Shown here one piece after another: positions 47,752 through 55,872 of a DNA stretch of 64,000 nt. The notes beneath the pieces are model-generated. The model had not been told where the DNA came from. It was given only the letters and a program-made list of their open reading frames with translations, and did no database searches. The translations under genes and the position numbers were made by a program. This DNA is from Bradyrhizobium symbiodeficiens (GTDB taxonomy: Bacteria; Pseudomonadota; Alphaproteobacteria; Rhizobiales; Xanthobacteraceae), in NCBI RefSeq assembly GCF_002266465.3, contig NZ_CP029427.2:4094501-4158500 (forward strand). Direction: 5' to 3'. How positions within the stretch are numbered: the stretch's first letter is position 1; every line of letters begins with the position of its first letter.

Positions 47752-47780
47752 CCTTAGCGCAGTGCACCAATGGGCGCAAG
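47752..47780 (-). promoter_or_regulatory. Candidate nuo operon promoter
   Basis: On the minus strand CTTGCG (47775-47780) and CTAAGG (47752-47757) are 17 bases apart, close to the alphaproteobacterial housekeeping pattern (CTTGAC / CTATAT). The distance to the nuoA ATG is about 65 bases. Matches are moderate only. Confidence 0.35.
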
Positions 47781-47915
47781 ACACGCTCTTTTTAGGCCAT
47801 TTGCCGCCCCCAGAACGGTGAAAATCCCGGAATCACCCCGCGCTGGTATGGAGCAGATCGCCAAACCCAGCAAGGGCGGTCCGCGCTCGCGGCAGTGGCG
47901 TCCGTTGCTTGGGAA

Positions 47916-47934
47916 AGCCTACCTTATGTAGGCT
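47916..47934. promoter_or_regulatory. Perfect inverted repeat upstream of nuo
   Basis: AGCCTAC (47916-47922), CTTAT, GTAGGCT (47928-47934): seven paired bases with a five-base centre. It lies about 140 bases upstream of the candidate nuo promoter. It could be an operator or a small hairpin; no known regulator motif was recognised. Confidence 0.35.
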
Positions 47935-48156
47935 GCGGCGCAGCAAAATCCACATTACACGGAGGATAGGCGCCGGTCGGCGGCGTTCCGGCCGAACAAG
48001 CCCCGAGCCGCTCCGAGCAGCCTATCCACAGGCAGAGTGAGCATGAGCCATGCATCACACGAGGCCGAGCCCCCGCCTCCTGCGATATCTTTGCAGCCCG
48101 ACCGGTCGCGAGCGCGGCGCCGGCGACGTGGAGGGCCGTCGCGCGCGCCGCGCCCG

Positions 48157-48196
48157 GATGAGCTTCGGGCTGGGGGGCATAGCCCGGATGCTCATC
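48157..48196. terminator. Imperfect hairpin after the siderophore receptor gene
   Basis: GATGAGC (48157-48163) pairs with GCTCATC (48190-48196), and inside it CGGGCT (48166-48171) with AGCCCG (48181-48186). It lies about 50-90 bases beyond the receptor stop codon on the minus strand. There is no T-run, so it may stabilise the 3' end or aid Rho-dependent ending rather than terminate alone. Confidence 0.35.
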
Positions 48197-48248
48197 TATC
48201 TCGTGGCGGAGGATCGGCCGCCCGTGATGTCGCGGCCCTCACCCGTCC

Positions 48249-50519
48249 TCACCATTTGTAAGAAACGCTGGCGGTGATGCGCCGGCGGTCACCGTAGAAG
48301 CAGGACGTGGCCGAGGCGCAACTTGCGACGTAGATCTTGTCGGTCAGGTTGATCACGTTGAGCGCCGTCCGCCAGTTCTGCCACTCGTAGTGGACGGCGA
48401 GATCGCCGAGCACCACCGCGGGAACCTCGAGGGTATTGGCAGTGTCGGCCCAGGACGCGCCGATGTAGCGAACGCCACCGCCGAAACCAAAACCTTCCAG
48501 CGGCCCGTCCTTGAAGGTGTAGTCGGCCCAGCCCGAGACCAGCAGCTCAGGCGTGTTGGTCGGCGTCTTGCCGACCAGCGACGGATCGAGATCCCGGCTG
48601 TTGAAGAGATGATAAGCCGAGAAGGAGCCGATGAACTTCAGCTCCTTGGTGGCATTGGCCACCGCTTCGAGCTCGATACCGCGCGACGTCACCTCGCCGG
48701 TCTGGTTCTGCAGGACCGGAACGCTGCCCGGCAACGTCGTCGCGACGTTCTGACGGACCAGGTCGAAAGCCGAGACTGTGAAATAACCGTTGAAGCCTTT
48801 CGGCGCGACCTTCACGCCGATTTCGGCCTGCTTGCCGGTCTCCGGCAGAAACAGCTGGTTCTGGGCGTTGAGGCCGATGATCGGATTGTAGCTCGTCGAA
48901 TAGGAGACGTAGGGCGCAATGCCGTTGTCGAAATTATAGATCAGCCCGGCGCGGCCGCTGAACTTGCTGTCCTCGCGGCTTCCGACGGTGGCGCCGGTGT
49001 CACGCGCTTCCTGCGTCGTCTCGACCCAGTCATTGCGGCCGCTCAGCACCAGCGTGAAATTGCCGAGCTTCATCTGGTCCTGAAGATAAGTCCCCGCCTG
49101 CTTCTGCGTGATCTGGAAATTCCGGAACGGGGCGCTCGGAAGCGCAACCTCGGCCGCGCCATAGGAGGGATTGAAGACGTTGATCGAGGACACGCCGAAG
49201 CCGAAGGCCTGATAGTCGTCGATCTGGTAGCCCTTCAGATCGACCCCGAACAGCATGGTGTGCTTCACCGGGCCGGTGTCGAAGCGATACTCCAGCTGGT
49301 TGTCGAGATTGGCCTGATTGGCGGTGTTCTTCGCATACCAATTGTACCGATTGAGGGTGGCCGTGTTGACGTTGGCCCAATCGTTGCCGACATAGCCGCG
49401 GTAGGTGATGTCGACATGCGCAAAGCGGGCATTCTGACGGAACGTCAGGTCCTCGGTGAGATTACGCGCGAACTGATAGCCGAGCATCTCCTGCTCGCGC
49501 GTGAACTTGTCGACGCTGGGATCGCCGACGAAGAAGCTGGTCGGAATCTTGCCGAACGGCGCGTTCGTCACCGTGCCCTGATAGGGCAGGAAGTTGATGC
49601 CGCGGGTGTCCTGCTTCGAGGCCGAGGCCAGCACCGTGAAGCTCGTGTCGGCATCCGGCTTCCATGTGAACGACGGTGCGATGAAGTAGTTGTTGTCAGG
49701 CGTGAAGTTGACCTGTGTGCCGCCGTTCTGGACCTGGCCCACCACGCGGGCAAACAGCTTGCCGTTCTCGGGGCTCGTCGCGACCGGCCCGCCGAAATCG
49801 AAGCTGACATAGGCGTTGCCGAAATTGTTGACGCCGGTCTCGACGTAGCGGATCGGCTCGGCCGGCGGCAGCTTGCTGATGACGTTGACGATGCCGCTCG
49901 GGCTCGATCCGCCATAGAGCACCGCGGACGGACCGCGCAGCACCTCGACCCGCTCCATGTTCGGCGTCTGCAGCTTCCAGCTCGCATAGGAGGTGTAGAA
50001 CAGCTGCATGCCGTCGAGGAACAGACCGATATCCTCGGACTTGAAGCCGCGGATCAGCCACCAGTCATTGCGGGTGTCCGTGCCGAAAGTCCCTGCCCGG
50101 ACACCGGCGGTGTAGCGCAGCACCTCGTCGAGCTTGTTCGGCTTCTGGTCGCGGATCTGCTCGGCGCCGATGACCGACACCGATTGCGGCGTCTGCATGA
50201 TCGGCGTGTTGGTCTTGGTGCCGGACGAGCTGAGGCCCGCAACGTAGCCATTCACCGGGCCGAGCGGCGTCTCGACGAAGCCGACATTGCGCTGCGGTTG
50301 CGGCCTGTTCCTGTTGGCGCCCTGCTCCGGCGAGCGCGGTGCGCGGCGCTGAGGAGTCGTGGCGGCGCGCCGGCGCGCTTCCGGTGCGGTGACGGTCACC
50401 GGCGGCAGACTCGTTGCGCCACTCTGCGCGGAGGATTGTGCAAGCGATGCCTGCGGCATCAAAATCCAAGCGGACGCGGTCGCCAATACGGCCGACCGCA
50501 GCATTCCAAGACTGTTCAC
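48249..50519 (-). CDS. TonB-dependent siderophore receptor
   Basis: 756 residues from a GTG at 50519 (GGGG six bases upstream); an ATG five codons later is also possible. Signal peptide to about residue 28 (ASLAQ), TonB box LPPVTVTAPEA (about 39-49), then an Arg/Pro/Gln-rich linker (about 49-77). Plug domain: MQTPQSVSVIGAEQIRDQKPNKLDEVLRYTAGV and VEVLRGPSAVLYGGSSPSGIVNVISK, typical of ferric siderophore (FhuA/FoxA-like) receptors. The barrel ends RRITASVSYKW. No N-terminal STN signalling domain is present. The exact siderophore cannot be told. Confidence 0.93.
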   Translation of the reverse strand: MNSLGMLRSAVLATASAWILMPQASLAQSSAQSGATSLPPVTVTAPEARRRAATTPQRRAPRSPEQGANRNRPQPQRNVGFVETPLGPVNGYVAGLSSSGTKTNTPIMQTPQSVSVIGAEQIRDQKPNKLDEVLRYTAGVRAGTFGTDTRNDWWLIRGFKSEDIGLFLDGMQLFYTSYASWKLQTPNMERVEVLRGPSAVLYGGSSPSGIVNVISKLPPAEPIRYVETGVNNFGNAYVSFDFGGPVATSPENGKLFARVVGQVQNGGTQVNFTPDNNYFIAPSFTWKPDADTSFTVLASASKQDTRGINFLPYQGTVTNAPFGKIPTSFFVGDPSVDKFTREQEMLGYQFARNLTEDLTFRQNARFAHVDITYRGYVGNDWANVNTATLNRYNWYAKNTANQANLDNQLEYRFDTGPVKHTMLFGVDLKGYQIDDYQAFGFGVSSINVFNPSYGAAEVALPSAPFRNFQITQKQAGTYLQDQMKLGNFTLVLSGRNDWVETTQEARDTGATVGSREDSKFSGRAGLIYNFDNGIAPYVSYSTSYNPIIGLNAQNQLFLPETGKQAEIGVKVAPKGFNGYFTVSAFDLVRQNVATTLPGSVPVLQNQTGEVTSRGIELEAVANATKELKFIGSFSAYHLFNSRDLDPSLVGKTPTNTPELLVSGWADYTFKDGPLEGFGFGGGVRYIGASWADTANTLEVPAVVLGDLAVHYEWQNWRTALNVINLTDKIYVASCASATSCFYGDRRRITASVSYKW

Positions 50520-50590
50520 GCGCCACCCCAAAACGAAACTGCATGTGTCATGCCGTCAGCCCCGTGACGGCGTGCATTGGGGAGAGGCTT

Positions 50591-50758
50591 ATGCAGAGGC
50601 GCACGATTTCCCTAATTGAAAGCCTCTTAGAGGCGCTCTTAGAAGCACTCCAACATGGCCGGAGATTGCTGCGGGAACTGCGCCCCCGCGACGCGACACA
50701 GCCGGGGCTGAGGGACGTTCCGGCGGCCCCCCGCGAAACCAGCCGGGCGGCGAGATGA
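50591..50758 (+). CDS. Possible 55-residue peptide upstream of the siderophore receptor
   Basis: Opposite strand to the receptor. The ATG is preceded by GGGGAGAGG with good spacing. The product starts MQRRTISLIESLLEALLEALQHGRR, a short amphipathic Leu/Glu helix, then an Arg/Pro-rich tail. Two rare TTA leucine codons fall in the SLLEALLEAL part and coincide with the DNA direct repeat at 50624-50643. No family recognised; it may be coding, or only regulatory DNA that happens to be open. The remainder of the 330-base gap between the receptor and the next plus-strand gene shows nothing else. Confidence 0.35.
   Translation: MQRRTISLIESLLEALLEALQHGRRLLRELRPRDATQPGLRDVPAAPRETSRAAR
50623..50643. promoter_or_regulatory. 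Repeated CTCTTAGA elements upstream of the siderophore receptor
   Basis: CTCTTAGA occurs at 50624-50631 and 50636-50643, 12 bp apart. The first copy lies in a perfect palindrome, CCTCTTAGAGG (50623-50633). The second is followed by TTAGAA-like sequence reminiscent of half an iron-control (Irr) element. Position, about 105-120 bases from the receptor start, would suit an iron-responsive operator; identity with a known site is not established. Confidence 0.35.
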
Positions 50759-50849
50759 AACCATTTTGCGGAACCCGCGAAACGATCCGGAAACAGATGG
50801 TCCTTAAGACAGAGCCATAGACGGCGGCAAAGCCCGTCGGGAGGCTCAA

Positions 50850-51053
50850 ATGAACCACTCAATCCACTCTGCTGATCGTGCGACCCACCTGAAGATCGTG
50901 GTGGTGGCGCTGGTGGCCGGCATCACGGTGGCGGCCTTCGGGATCGCCGCCCGCAGCAACGCCGATTACAGCCAGACCGCCCAGTCCAGCCACGTGATCA
51001 AAGCCGGCAAACCGGTGGTGGTGACGAGCGCGGGGACGTCCGAGATTCGCTGA
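50850..51053 (+). CDS. Conserved small membrane protein, unknown function
   Basis: 67 residues. A polar N-terminus, MNHSIHSADRATHLK, then one membrane helix (IVVVALVAGITVAAFGIAA) and a short periplasmic tail ending VIKAGKPVVVTSAG. GGGAGG lies at proper distance from the ATG, and a perfect terminator follows 25 bases after the stop, so it is a complete small transcription unit. Small proteins of this pattern are common in Bradyrhizobium; no function is known. Confidence 0.75.
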   Translation: MNHSIHSADRATHLKIVVVALVAGITVAAFGIAARSNADYSQTAQSSHVIKAGKPVVVTSAGTSEIR

Positions 51054-51078
51054 GACGTCCTGTTCCGGGCTGACCCAT

Positions 51079-51101
51079 GGCCGCCCCCGGGCGGCCTTTT
51101 T
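51079..51101 (+). terminator. Rho-independent terminator
   Basis: Perfect 7-bp stem GGCCGCC (51079-51085) with GGCGGCC (51090-51096), loop CCCG, and five T (51097-51101). Ends the 67-residue protein gene. Confidence 0.85.
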
Positions 51102-51152
51102 CATTTTCCAGAGCAATACTTAGCCGAGAAGCACCGTGCCAGCGCAACGTCC

Positions 51153-51181
51153 TTGACTTCACCCAGCCCCGCCTTTAATTC
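51153..51181 (+). promoter_or_regulatory. Candidate promoter of tRNA-Asp
   Basis: TTGACT (51153-51158), 17 bases, TAATTC (51176-51181). Predicted transcription start about 25 bases before the tRNA. The -35 is good, the -10 weak. Confidence 0.45.
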
Positions 51182-51213
51182 CCCCCTCGTTCCGCGCGCA
51201 TCGAGCGAACCAC

Positions 51214-51290
<77 letters not shown>

Positions 51291-51498
51291 TTTTGGCAAT
51301 CCCTTCATAGTCTTAGCTTGAACTCCTTGAGGTCTGCCGCAGCTGCGGCGAGCCGTGAGCGACGTTCCTCCGGCTGGGGACCTGCGGCGGTGTCAGCCCG
51401 CACCCGAATCGTCTAGGTCTCAAAGGACTTAAAGGGATCCCCACGCATTCTCGGCTTTTTCAGGGAATCCCTGTCATTGGACAACGAGGAGGCCAGCC

Positions 51499-51813
51499 AT
51501 GTCTAAGAAGGATTCGGCGAAGAAGGCAGCCGCTCCCGCCACCATCACCCTCAAGCACCTCGCCGCCGACATTGCGGACAGCCAGGAGCTCTCGAAGAAG
51601 CGCGCCGAGGCCGTCCTGACCGACATGGTCGAGCTGATCACCAAGCACCTGAAGAAGGGCGACCGGGTCCGCATCGTCGGCTTAGGCATCCTCCAGGTCC
51701 GCAAGCGCGCCGCCCGCACCGGTCGCAATCCCGCCACCGGGGAGCCGATCCACATCAAGGCCAGCAAGAAGGTCACGTTCCGTCCGGTCAAGGAACTGAA
51801 AGAAGCGATCTGA
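51499..51813 (+). CDS. HU-family DNA-binding protein
   Basis: 104 residues. Lys/Ala-rich N-terminal tail, then the HU/IHF fold: KKRAEAVLTDMVELITKHLKKGDRVRIVGLGILQVRKRAARTGRNPATGEPIHIKASKKVTFRPVKELKEAI. The DNA-contacting arm with RNPATG and the invariant Pro are present. The Lys-Ala tail of about 14 residues is longer than in E. coli HU and may add DNA affinity. A strong GAGGAGG ribosome site precedes it. Nucleoid organisation. The 208 bases between tRNA-Asp and this gene hold no other recognisable feature. Confidence 0.92.
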   Translation: MSKKDSAKKAAAPATITLKHLAADIADSQELSKKRAEAVLTDMVELITKHLKKGDRVRIVGLGILQVRKRAARTGRNPATGEPIHIKASKKVTFRPVKELKEAI

Positions 51814-51915
51814 GGCTACCCTTCGTTAAGCCTGATCCCACCCCCTTGCTGCCGCAACGCGGCCCGCTTTTCTGGTATACCGGCTGCTCCCCTGACCCCG
51901 GCGGTTTGACCAGAA

Positions 51916-53166
51916 ATGTCCTCCCTCACCTTTTCGCACACCGTGACCGAGCGCTTCCTGCGCTACGTCACCATCGACACCCAGTCCGATCCGGAATCCC
52001 CTCGCTCGCCCTCGACCGAGAAGCAGAAGGATCTCGGCCGCGTGCTCGCCGCCGAGCTGAAGGCCATCGGCGTCGCCGATGCGCATCTCGACGAATATGG
52101 CTACGTCTACGGAACGATCCCGGCCAACACGACCAAGAAGGTGCCGGTGATCTGCTTCTGCTCGCACATGGACACTTCGCCCGACGTCACCGGCAAGGAC
52201 GTCAAGCCGCAGGTCTGGACGAACTACCGCGGCGGTGACATCACGCTGCCGGGCGACACCAGCCAGGTCATCCGCTTCGCCGAACACCCGGCGCTGAAGA
52301 ACCAGATCGGCAACGACATCATCACCACAGACGGCACCACGCTCTTGGGGGCCGACAACAAGGCGGGCGTCGCCGAGATCATGGACGCCGCGCATTTCTT
52401 CATCAACAATCCCGATGTGAAGCACGGCACCATCAAGATCCTGTTCACGCCGGATGAGGAGATCGGCCGCGGCGTCGACAATGTCGACATCAAGAAGCTC
52501 GGTGCCGATTTCGGCTACACCATGGACGGCGAGAGCGCCGGCTGCGTCGAGGACGAGACCTTCTCGGCCGACGGCGCCACCATCACCATCAACGGCGTCA
52601 GCGCCCATCCCGGCTACGCCAAGGGCAAGATGGAGCACGCGATCAAGATCGCGGCGGCCATCGTCGAGCGGCTGCCGAAGGAAGGCTGCTCGCCGGAGAC
52701 GACCTCGGGCAAGCAGGGCTTTCTGCATCCGATCGGCATCGAGGGCGCGCTGGAGCAGGCAAGGCTCTCCTTCATCGTGCGCGACTTCACCGAGGAAGGG
52801 CTGAAGGAGAAGGAAGTCCTGCTCGAGACCATCGTCAAGGACGTGATGAAGGACTATCCGCGCTCGACCTACACGTTCGAGGTGAAGGAGCAGTACCGCA
52901 ACATGAAGCAGGTGATCGACCGTCATCCGCACGTGCTCGAATACGCCATCGAAGCGATCCGCCGCGCCGGCCTGCGCCCGATGCGCACCGCGATCCGCGG
53001 CGGCACCGACGGCTCGCGCCTGTCTTTCATGGGCCTGCCCTGCCCCAACATCTTTGCCGGCGAGCACGCGTTTCACTCGCGGCTTGAATGGGTCAGCCGG
53101 CAGGACATGGAGAAGGCGGTGCAGACCATCGTGCATCTCGCGATGATCTGGGAGGAGAAGGCGTAG
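51916..53166 (+). CDS. pepT: Peptidase T (tripeptide aminopeptidase)
   Basis: 416 residues, M20 family dizinc aminopeptidase that releases the N-terminal residue of tripeptides in the cytoplasm. Zinc and catalytic motifs: CSHMDTSPD (H84, D86), TLLGADNKAGVAEI, FTPDEEIGRGVD and the C-terminal GEHAFHSRLEWVS. The lid domain carries VSAHPGYAKGKM. RGGTDGSRLSFMGLPCPNIFAG is diagnostic. Standard length of about 410. It stands between hup and a convergent acyl-CoA dehydrogenase gene. Confidence 0.96.
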   Translation: MSSLTFSHTVTERFLRYVTIDTQSDPESPRSPSTEKQKDLGRVLAAELKAIGVADAHLDEYGYVYGTIPANTTKKVPVICFCSHMDTSPDVTGKDVKPQVWTNYRGGDITLPGDTSQVIRFAEHPALKNQIGNDIITTDGTTLLGADNKAGVAEIMDAAHFFINNPDVKHGTIKILFTPDEEIGRGVDNVDIKKLGADFGYTMDGESAGCVEDETFSADGATITINGVSAHPGYAKGKMEHAIKIAAAIVERLPKEGCSPETTSGKQGFLHPIGIEGALEQARLSFIVRDFTEEGLKEKEVLLETIVKDVMKDYPRSTYTFEVKEQYRNMKQVIDRHPHVLEYAIEAIRRAGLRPMRTAIRGGTDGSRLSFMGLPCPNIFAGEHAFHSRLEWVSRQDMEKAVQTIVHLAMIWEEKA

Positions 53167-53226
53167 CGGCGCCCACTTCCCGACGCCCCCGCGAAGACCC
53201 GTGACCTGCCAAGGGCCGTTGCGCCA

Positions 53227-53255
53227 GACGATAGCGGGGCTCTCCCGCTATCGTC
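53227..53255. terminator. Perfect 12-bp hairpin between convergent genes
   Basis: GACGATAGCGGG (53227-53238) pairs perfectly with 53244-53255; loop GCTCT. It lies in the 103-base gap between the convergent pepT and acyl-CoA dehydrogenase stop codons and could block read-through from both sides. No T-run on either side, so classic intrinsic termination is not certain. Confidence 0.55.
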
Positions 53256-53269
53256 CGCGAGCAGACGTC

Positions 53270-54520
53270 CTAACCCACACGGGCTGCGGCGAGTGAATCG
53301 TAGTCCGGGCTCTTGATCATACCATGGAGCTGACGCCGCCGCGCGCCCATGTTGCCGCCGTCGTAGAGCGGGAAGCACATCGCGTCGTTCATCAATTCCG
53401 CCAGCGGGTGCATGTCGGTGTAGCTGTCAACACCGACCACGCGCATCGCATCGTAAACGACGTCGACGCAGGTCTCCGAACAGAACACCTTGGTCATGAC
53501 GGCGAGCTCCTGCTCCTGGCCCCCGCTTCTGTCGAACTGCTGGCAAGCTTTCCAGGTCAGATAGCGGCACGCTTCGATTCGCATCTTCATGTCGGCCAGC
53601 ATGTAGCCGACGGTGGGGTATTCGATGATCGGATGGGGGCCGGAACGTGCATCATTTCGTGCGAATTCGAGCGCATGGTCAAAGGCAGACCGCATGACTC
53701 CGACGCATGCCGCTCCGATCAGGGCTGCTGTCCATGCGAAATTGGTCGAGACGATCTTAATGCCATCGCCCGGTTTGCCAATGATGTTATCGGCGGGAAC
53801 GCGGACATTTTCGAATTTCATTCGAGGTGAAATCGAAGCCCGATGCCCGACGGTGTCGAGCAACCCCGTGACCTTGACCCCGGGATCGCTGCCCGGAACC
53901 ATAATGACTGCGAGAGACTCTTGGGCCCCCTTGTTCGGGTTTGTCCGGCACACGACGGCGTAAAGGTGACAATTTTTGCCATCCCACCCGGTCCCATTGG
54001 TCGTGTAATGCTTCTCTCCGTTAATGACCCATTCGTTGCCTTCGAGTGAGGCGAAGGTCTTCACGCCGAAACGCGGATCGGGGGCGTCGAAGTTTGCGCC
54101 TCCGGTCACCTCAGTGAAGGCGAGAGCGGCAAGCCGGGTGCCGTCTTGAATGAAGTCAGGCAAGAATCGCTTCTTTTGCTCCTCGGTCCCGTAAAAGATG
54201 ATCGGCTTGACGCCCAGCCCCGTCCCGAGAAGGGTGCTCGGCACGTTGACGTCGACGGCTGCAAGCTCTTCCGCCGCCAACGCGAAATCGAGCGCGGGGA
54301 CCTCGGTTCCTCCAAATGCCTTCGGAAAGAGGCCCTTCACAAAGCCTGCTTCGACGGCCTTCTTGTGGAATGGACGCGTCGCATAGAAGCGCTCGTCTGG
54401 CTTGCCAAACTTGCGAATGGTCGGACGAACGTCCTTCAAGACGGTGGTTGCGAATTCCCTGGCTCCCTTTTGCAGTGCAATTTGGTCTGGACTCAGCGCA
54501 AATTCGATGCCCGTTGTCAT
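53270..54520 (-). CDS. Acyl-CoA dehydrogenase family protein
   Basis: 416 residues, FAD-dependent. N-terminal helical domain, then the FAD/acyl-CoA-binding strand motif LAFTEVTGGANFDAP and WVINGEKHYTTNGTGWD, and the C-terminal helical bundle. The position that holds the catalytic Glu in medium/short-chain enzymes (Y-E-G) is occupied by Asp: Y386-D387-G388-G389-N390. The RRRQLHGM that follows points to a distinct subgroup. The ATG has AGGGGA upstream. Divergent from an AraC regulator; by eye less GC-rich than its neighbours. Substrate unknown; fatty or aromatic acyl-CoA are possible. Confidence 0.85.
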   Translation of the reverse strand: MTTGIEFALSPDQIALQKGAREFATTVLKDVRPTIRKFGKPDERFYATRPFHKKAVEAGFVKGLFPKAFGGTEVPALDFALAAEELAAVDVNVPSTLLGTGLGVKPIIFYGTEEQKKRFLPDFIQDGTRLAALAFTEVTGGANFDAPDPRFGVKTFASLEGNEWVINGEKHYTTNGTGWDGKNCHLYAVVCRTNPNKGAQESLAVIMVPGSDPGVKVTGLLDTVGHRASISPRMKFENVRVPADNIIGKPGDGIKIVSTNFAWTAALIGAACVGVMRSAFDHALEFARNDARSGPHPIIEYPTVGYMLADMKMRIEACRYLTWKACQQFDRSGGQEQELAVMTKVFCSETCVDVVYDAMRVVGVDSYTDMHPLAELMNDAMCFPLYDGGNMGARRRQLHGMIKSPDYDSLAAARVG

Positions 54521-54639
54521 GGCATTCCCCTCGGTTGATGGTGCGGACAGGCCACCAAAAAACCGGAAGACATGTCTTGGTCGGGAGGGACAAATTCATC
54601 GTCCTCCAGAGACAGCCCCTATCTTGTCGTCGCGACCAG

Positions 54640-54673
54640 ATCGGGAAACAGACAGAGATCAGGAAACAGACAG
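54640..54673. promoter_or_regulatory. Tandem 16-base repeats between acyl-CoA dehydrogenase and araC genes
   Basis: ATCGGGAAACAGACAG (54640-54655) and ATCAGGAAACAGACAG (54658-54673) differ at one base and repeat with an 18-bp period. They lie in the 249-base divergent promoter, about 100 bases upstream of the AraC start and 120 upstream of the dehydrogenase start. AraC-type regulators often bind direct repeats, so this is a strong operator candidate. Confidence 0.6.
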
Positions 54674-54769
54674 CCTGGTTCAAAATTTGTGCTTGATTGC
54701 AGCATTGGCCGGACTAGCCTTTGATCGTCAATACGACTTCGTGAGGCTCGTTATCGACGGAGTGCCGCG

Positions 54770-55735
54770 ATGCCGTTCTGGACCACGCAGGATCTTCCCC
54801 CCGGCCAGCAGTTCGGCTTCTGGCGCGAAGTGTTGTGCGAAGCGTTCATTACGCTTGATCCGTCTCGCAAGAGCCAGGGAGCCTTTACCGGGAGCGTCGA
54901 GGCGCACGCGGTATCGGATGTGAATGTCACGCGGCTGCTGACGGATGAACACCGGGTCCTCAGGGGGGCCAAGGAAATCCGCAAGACGCCACTCGAGTAT
55001 TATTTCGTCAACATGCAGATCGAAGGCGATGTTCTCGCAAAGCAGCGGGGACGAGAGGCGCTCGTAAGGCCGGGAGAGTTCTACATCGTGGACTCAACGG
55101 AGCCGTATGATCTCGACTATCGATCGAACCTGGAGATCTTTTCCTTCAGAGTGCCTAAGAAACGTCTCGATCCGCTCTTGAAGGATGCGGCAGGCGCAAC
55201 GGCCATTCGCGTTTCGAAGGGGAGTCCGACCGGACAATTGGCTGTAGATTTTCTGCAGTCGGTCGTTCGGCAGCCTCAGATTCCGCCGGAAGCGCAGGAG
55301 ACGGTCGCGGATACGATCGCAAAGCTCGTCGCGTTGGCTCTCGGTGGCACGGCGGAGGCTGAGGAAAGCAGACCCTCATGCACCCGGAGAGCCTTTCTGA
55401 ATGAGATCCTCAAACATATCGATGAGAATCTTTTTGATCCGTCCTTGTCGGTCGAATCCGTTTGCCGAAAATTTCACGTCACGTCCCGCTATCTCCATCG
55501 GCTTTTCGAGGCGGAAGAGGCGACCTTCGGAGCCACCATCCGGTCGAAGCGGCTCGCGCGGTGCGCTGCGGAATTGACCAGTTCAACGGACCAGTCGATT
55601 GCCGCCTTGGCCTTCGCTTGCGGATTTGGCGACGTATCTTACTTCAATCGCATCTTCAAAAGAGCGTTCGACAAGTCTCCCACCGCGTACCGCCGCGCCA
55701 ATTTGGGAGTTCAGTCGAAGTCCAGCACACAATAA
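54770..55735 (+). CDS. AraC-family transcriptional regulator
   Basis: 321 residues. N-terminal AraC-binding-like (cupin) domain (about 1-170: PPGQQFGFWREVLCEAF, VNMQIEGDVLAKQ, RPGEFYIVDSTEPYDLDY). C-terminal double helix-turn-helix: PSLSVESVCRKFHVTSRYLHRLFEAEEATFGATIRSKRL and SIAALAFACGFGDVSYFNRIFKRAFDKSPTAYRRA, the classical signature. Likely controls the divergent acyl-CoA dehydrogenase through the tandem repeats between them. Effector unknown. Confidence 0.93.
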   Translation: MPFWTTQDLPPGQQFGFWREVLCEAFITLDPSRKSQGAFTGSVEAHAVSDVNVTRLLTDEHRVLRGAKEIRKTPLEYYFVNMQIEGDVLAKQRGREALVRPGEFYIVDSTEPYDLDYRSNLEIFSFRVPKKRLDPLLKDAAGATAIRVSKGSPTGQLAVDFLQSVVRQPQIPPEAQETVADTIAKLVALALGGTAEAEESRPSCTRRAFLNEILKHIDENLFDPSLSVESVCRKFHVTSRYLHRLFEAEEATFGATIRSKRLARCAAELTSSTDQSIAALAFACGFGDVSYFNRIFKRAFDKSPTAYRRANLGVQSKSSTQ

Positions 55736-55872
55736 TCGGCGAGAAGGAACGGCTGGGGCCTTTTCCTGTCTGGCGCGTGCGACATTGAGTTCCCCACACG
55801 TAACACTATTGCGGGTCGACACTGTTCCGACCGCCGTGCTACCGCAAGCGGATCAGGAACCTGAGTGCAACA

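Larger units (their letters stand above)
47686..48248. other. Intergenic region upstream of nuoA
   Basis: 563 bases between the nuoA start and the stop of the siderophore-receptor gene. It contains a candidate nuo promoter (47752-47780), a perfect inverted repeat (47916-47934) and an imperfect hairpin (48157-48196). A short plus-strand open frame from 48037 is Arg/Pro-rich without similarity and was not called. Confidence 0.5.

Noticed and set aside
48037-48261. Plus-strand open frame with ATG near 48037
   Set aside because: Arg/Pro-rich product with no similarity; more likely open by base composition in the nuo upstream region.
48390-50567. 725-codon open frame on the plus strand
   Set aside because: Antisense to the siderophore receptor; composition typical of a shadow frame.
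51875-51890. GGTATACC palindrome before pepT
   Set aside because: Only eight bases; chance occurrence is likely and no regulator is nearby.
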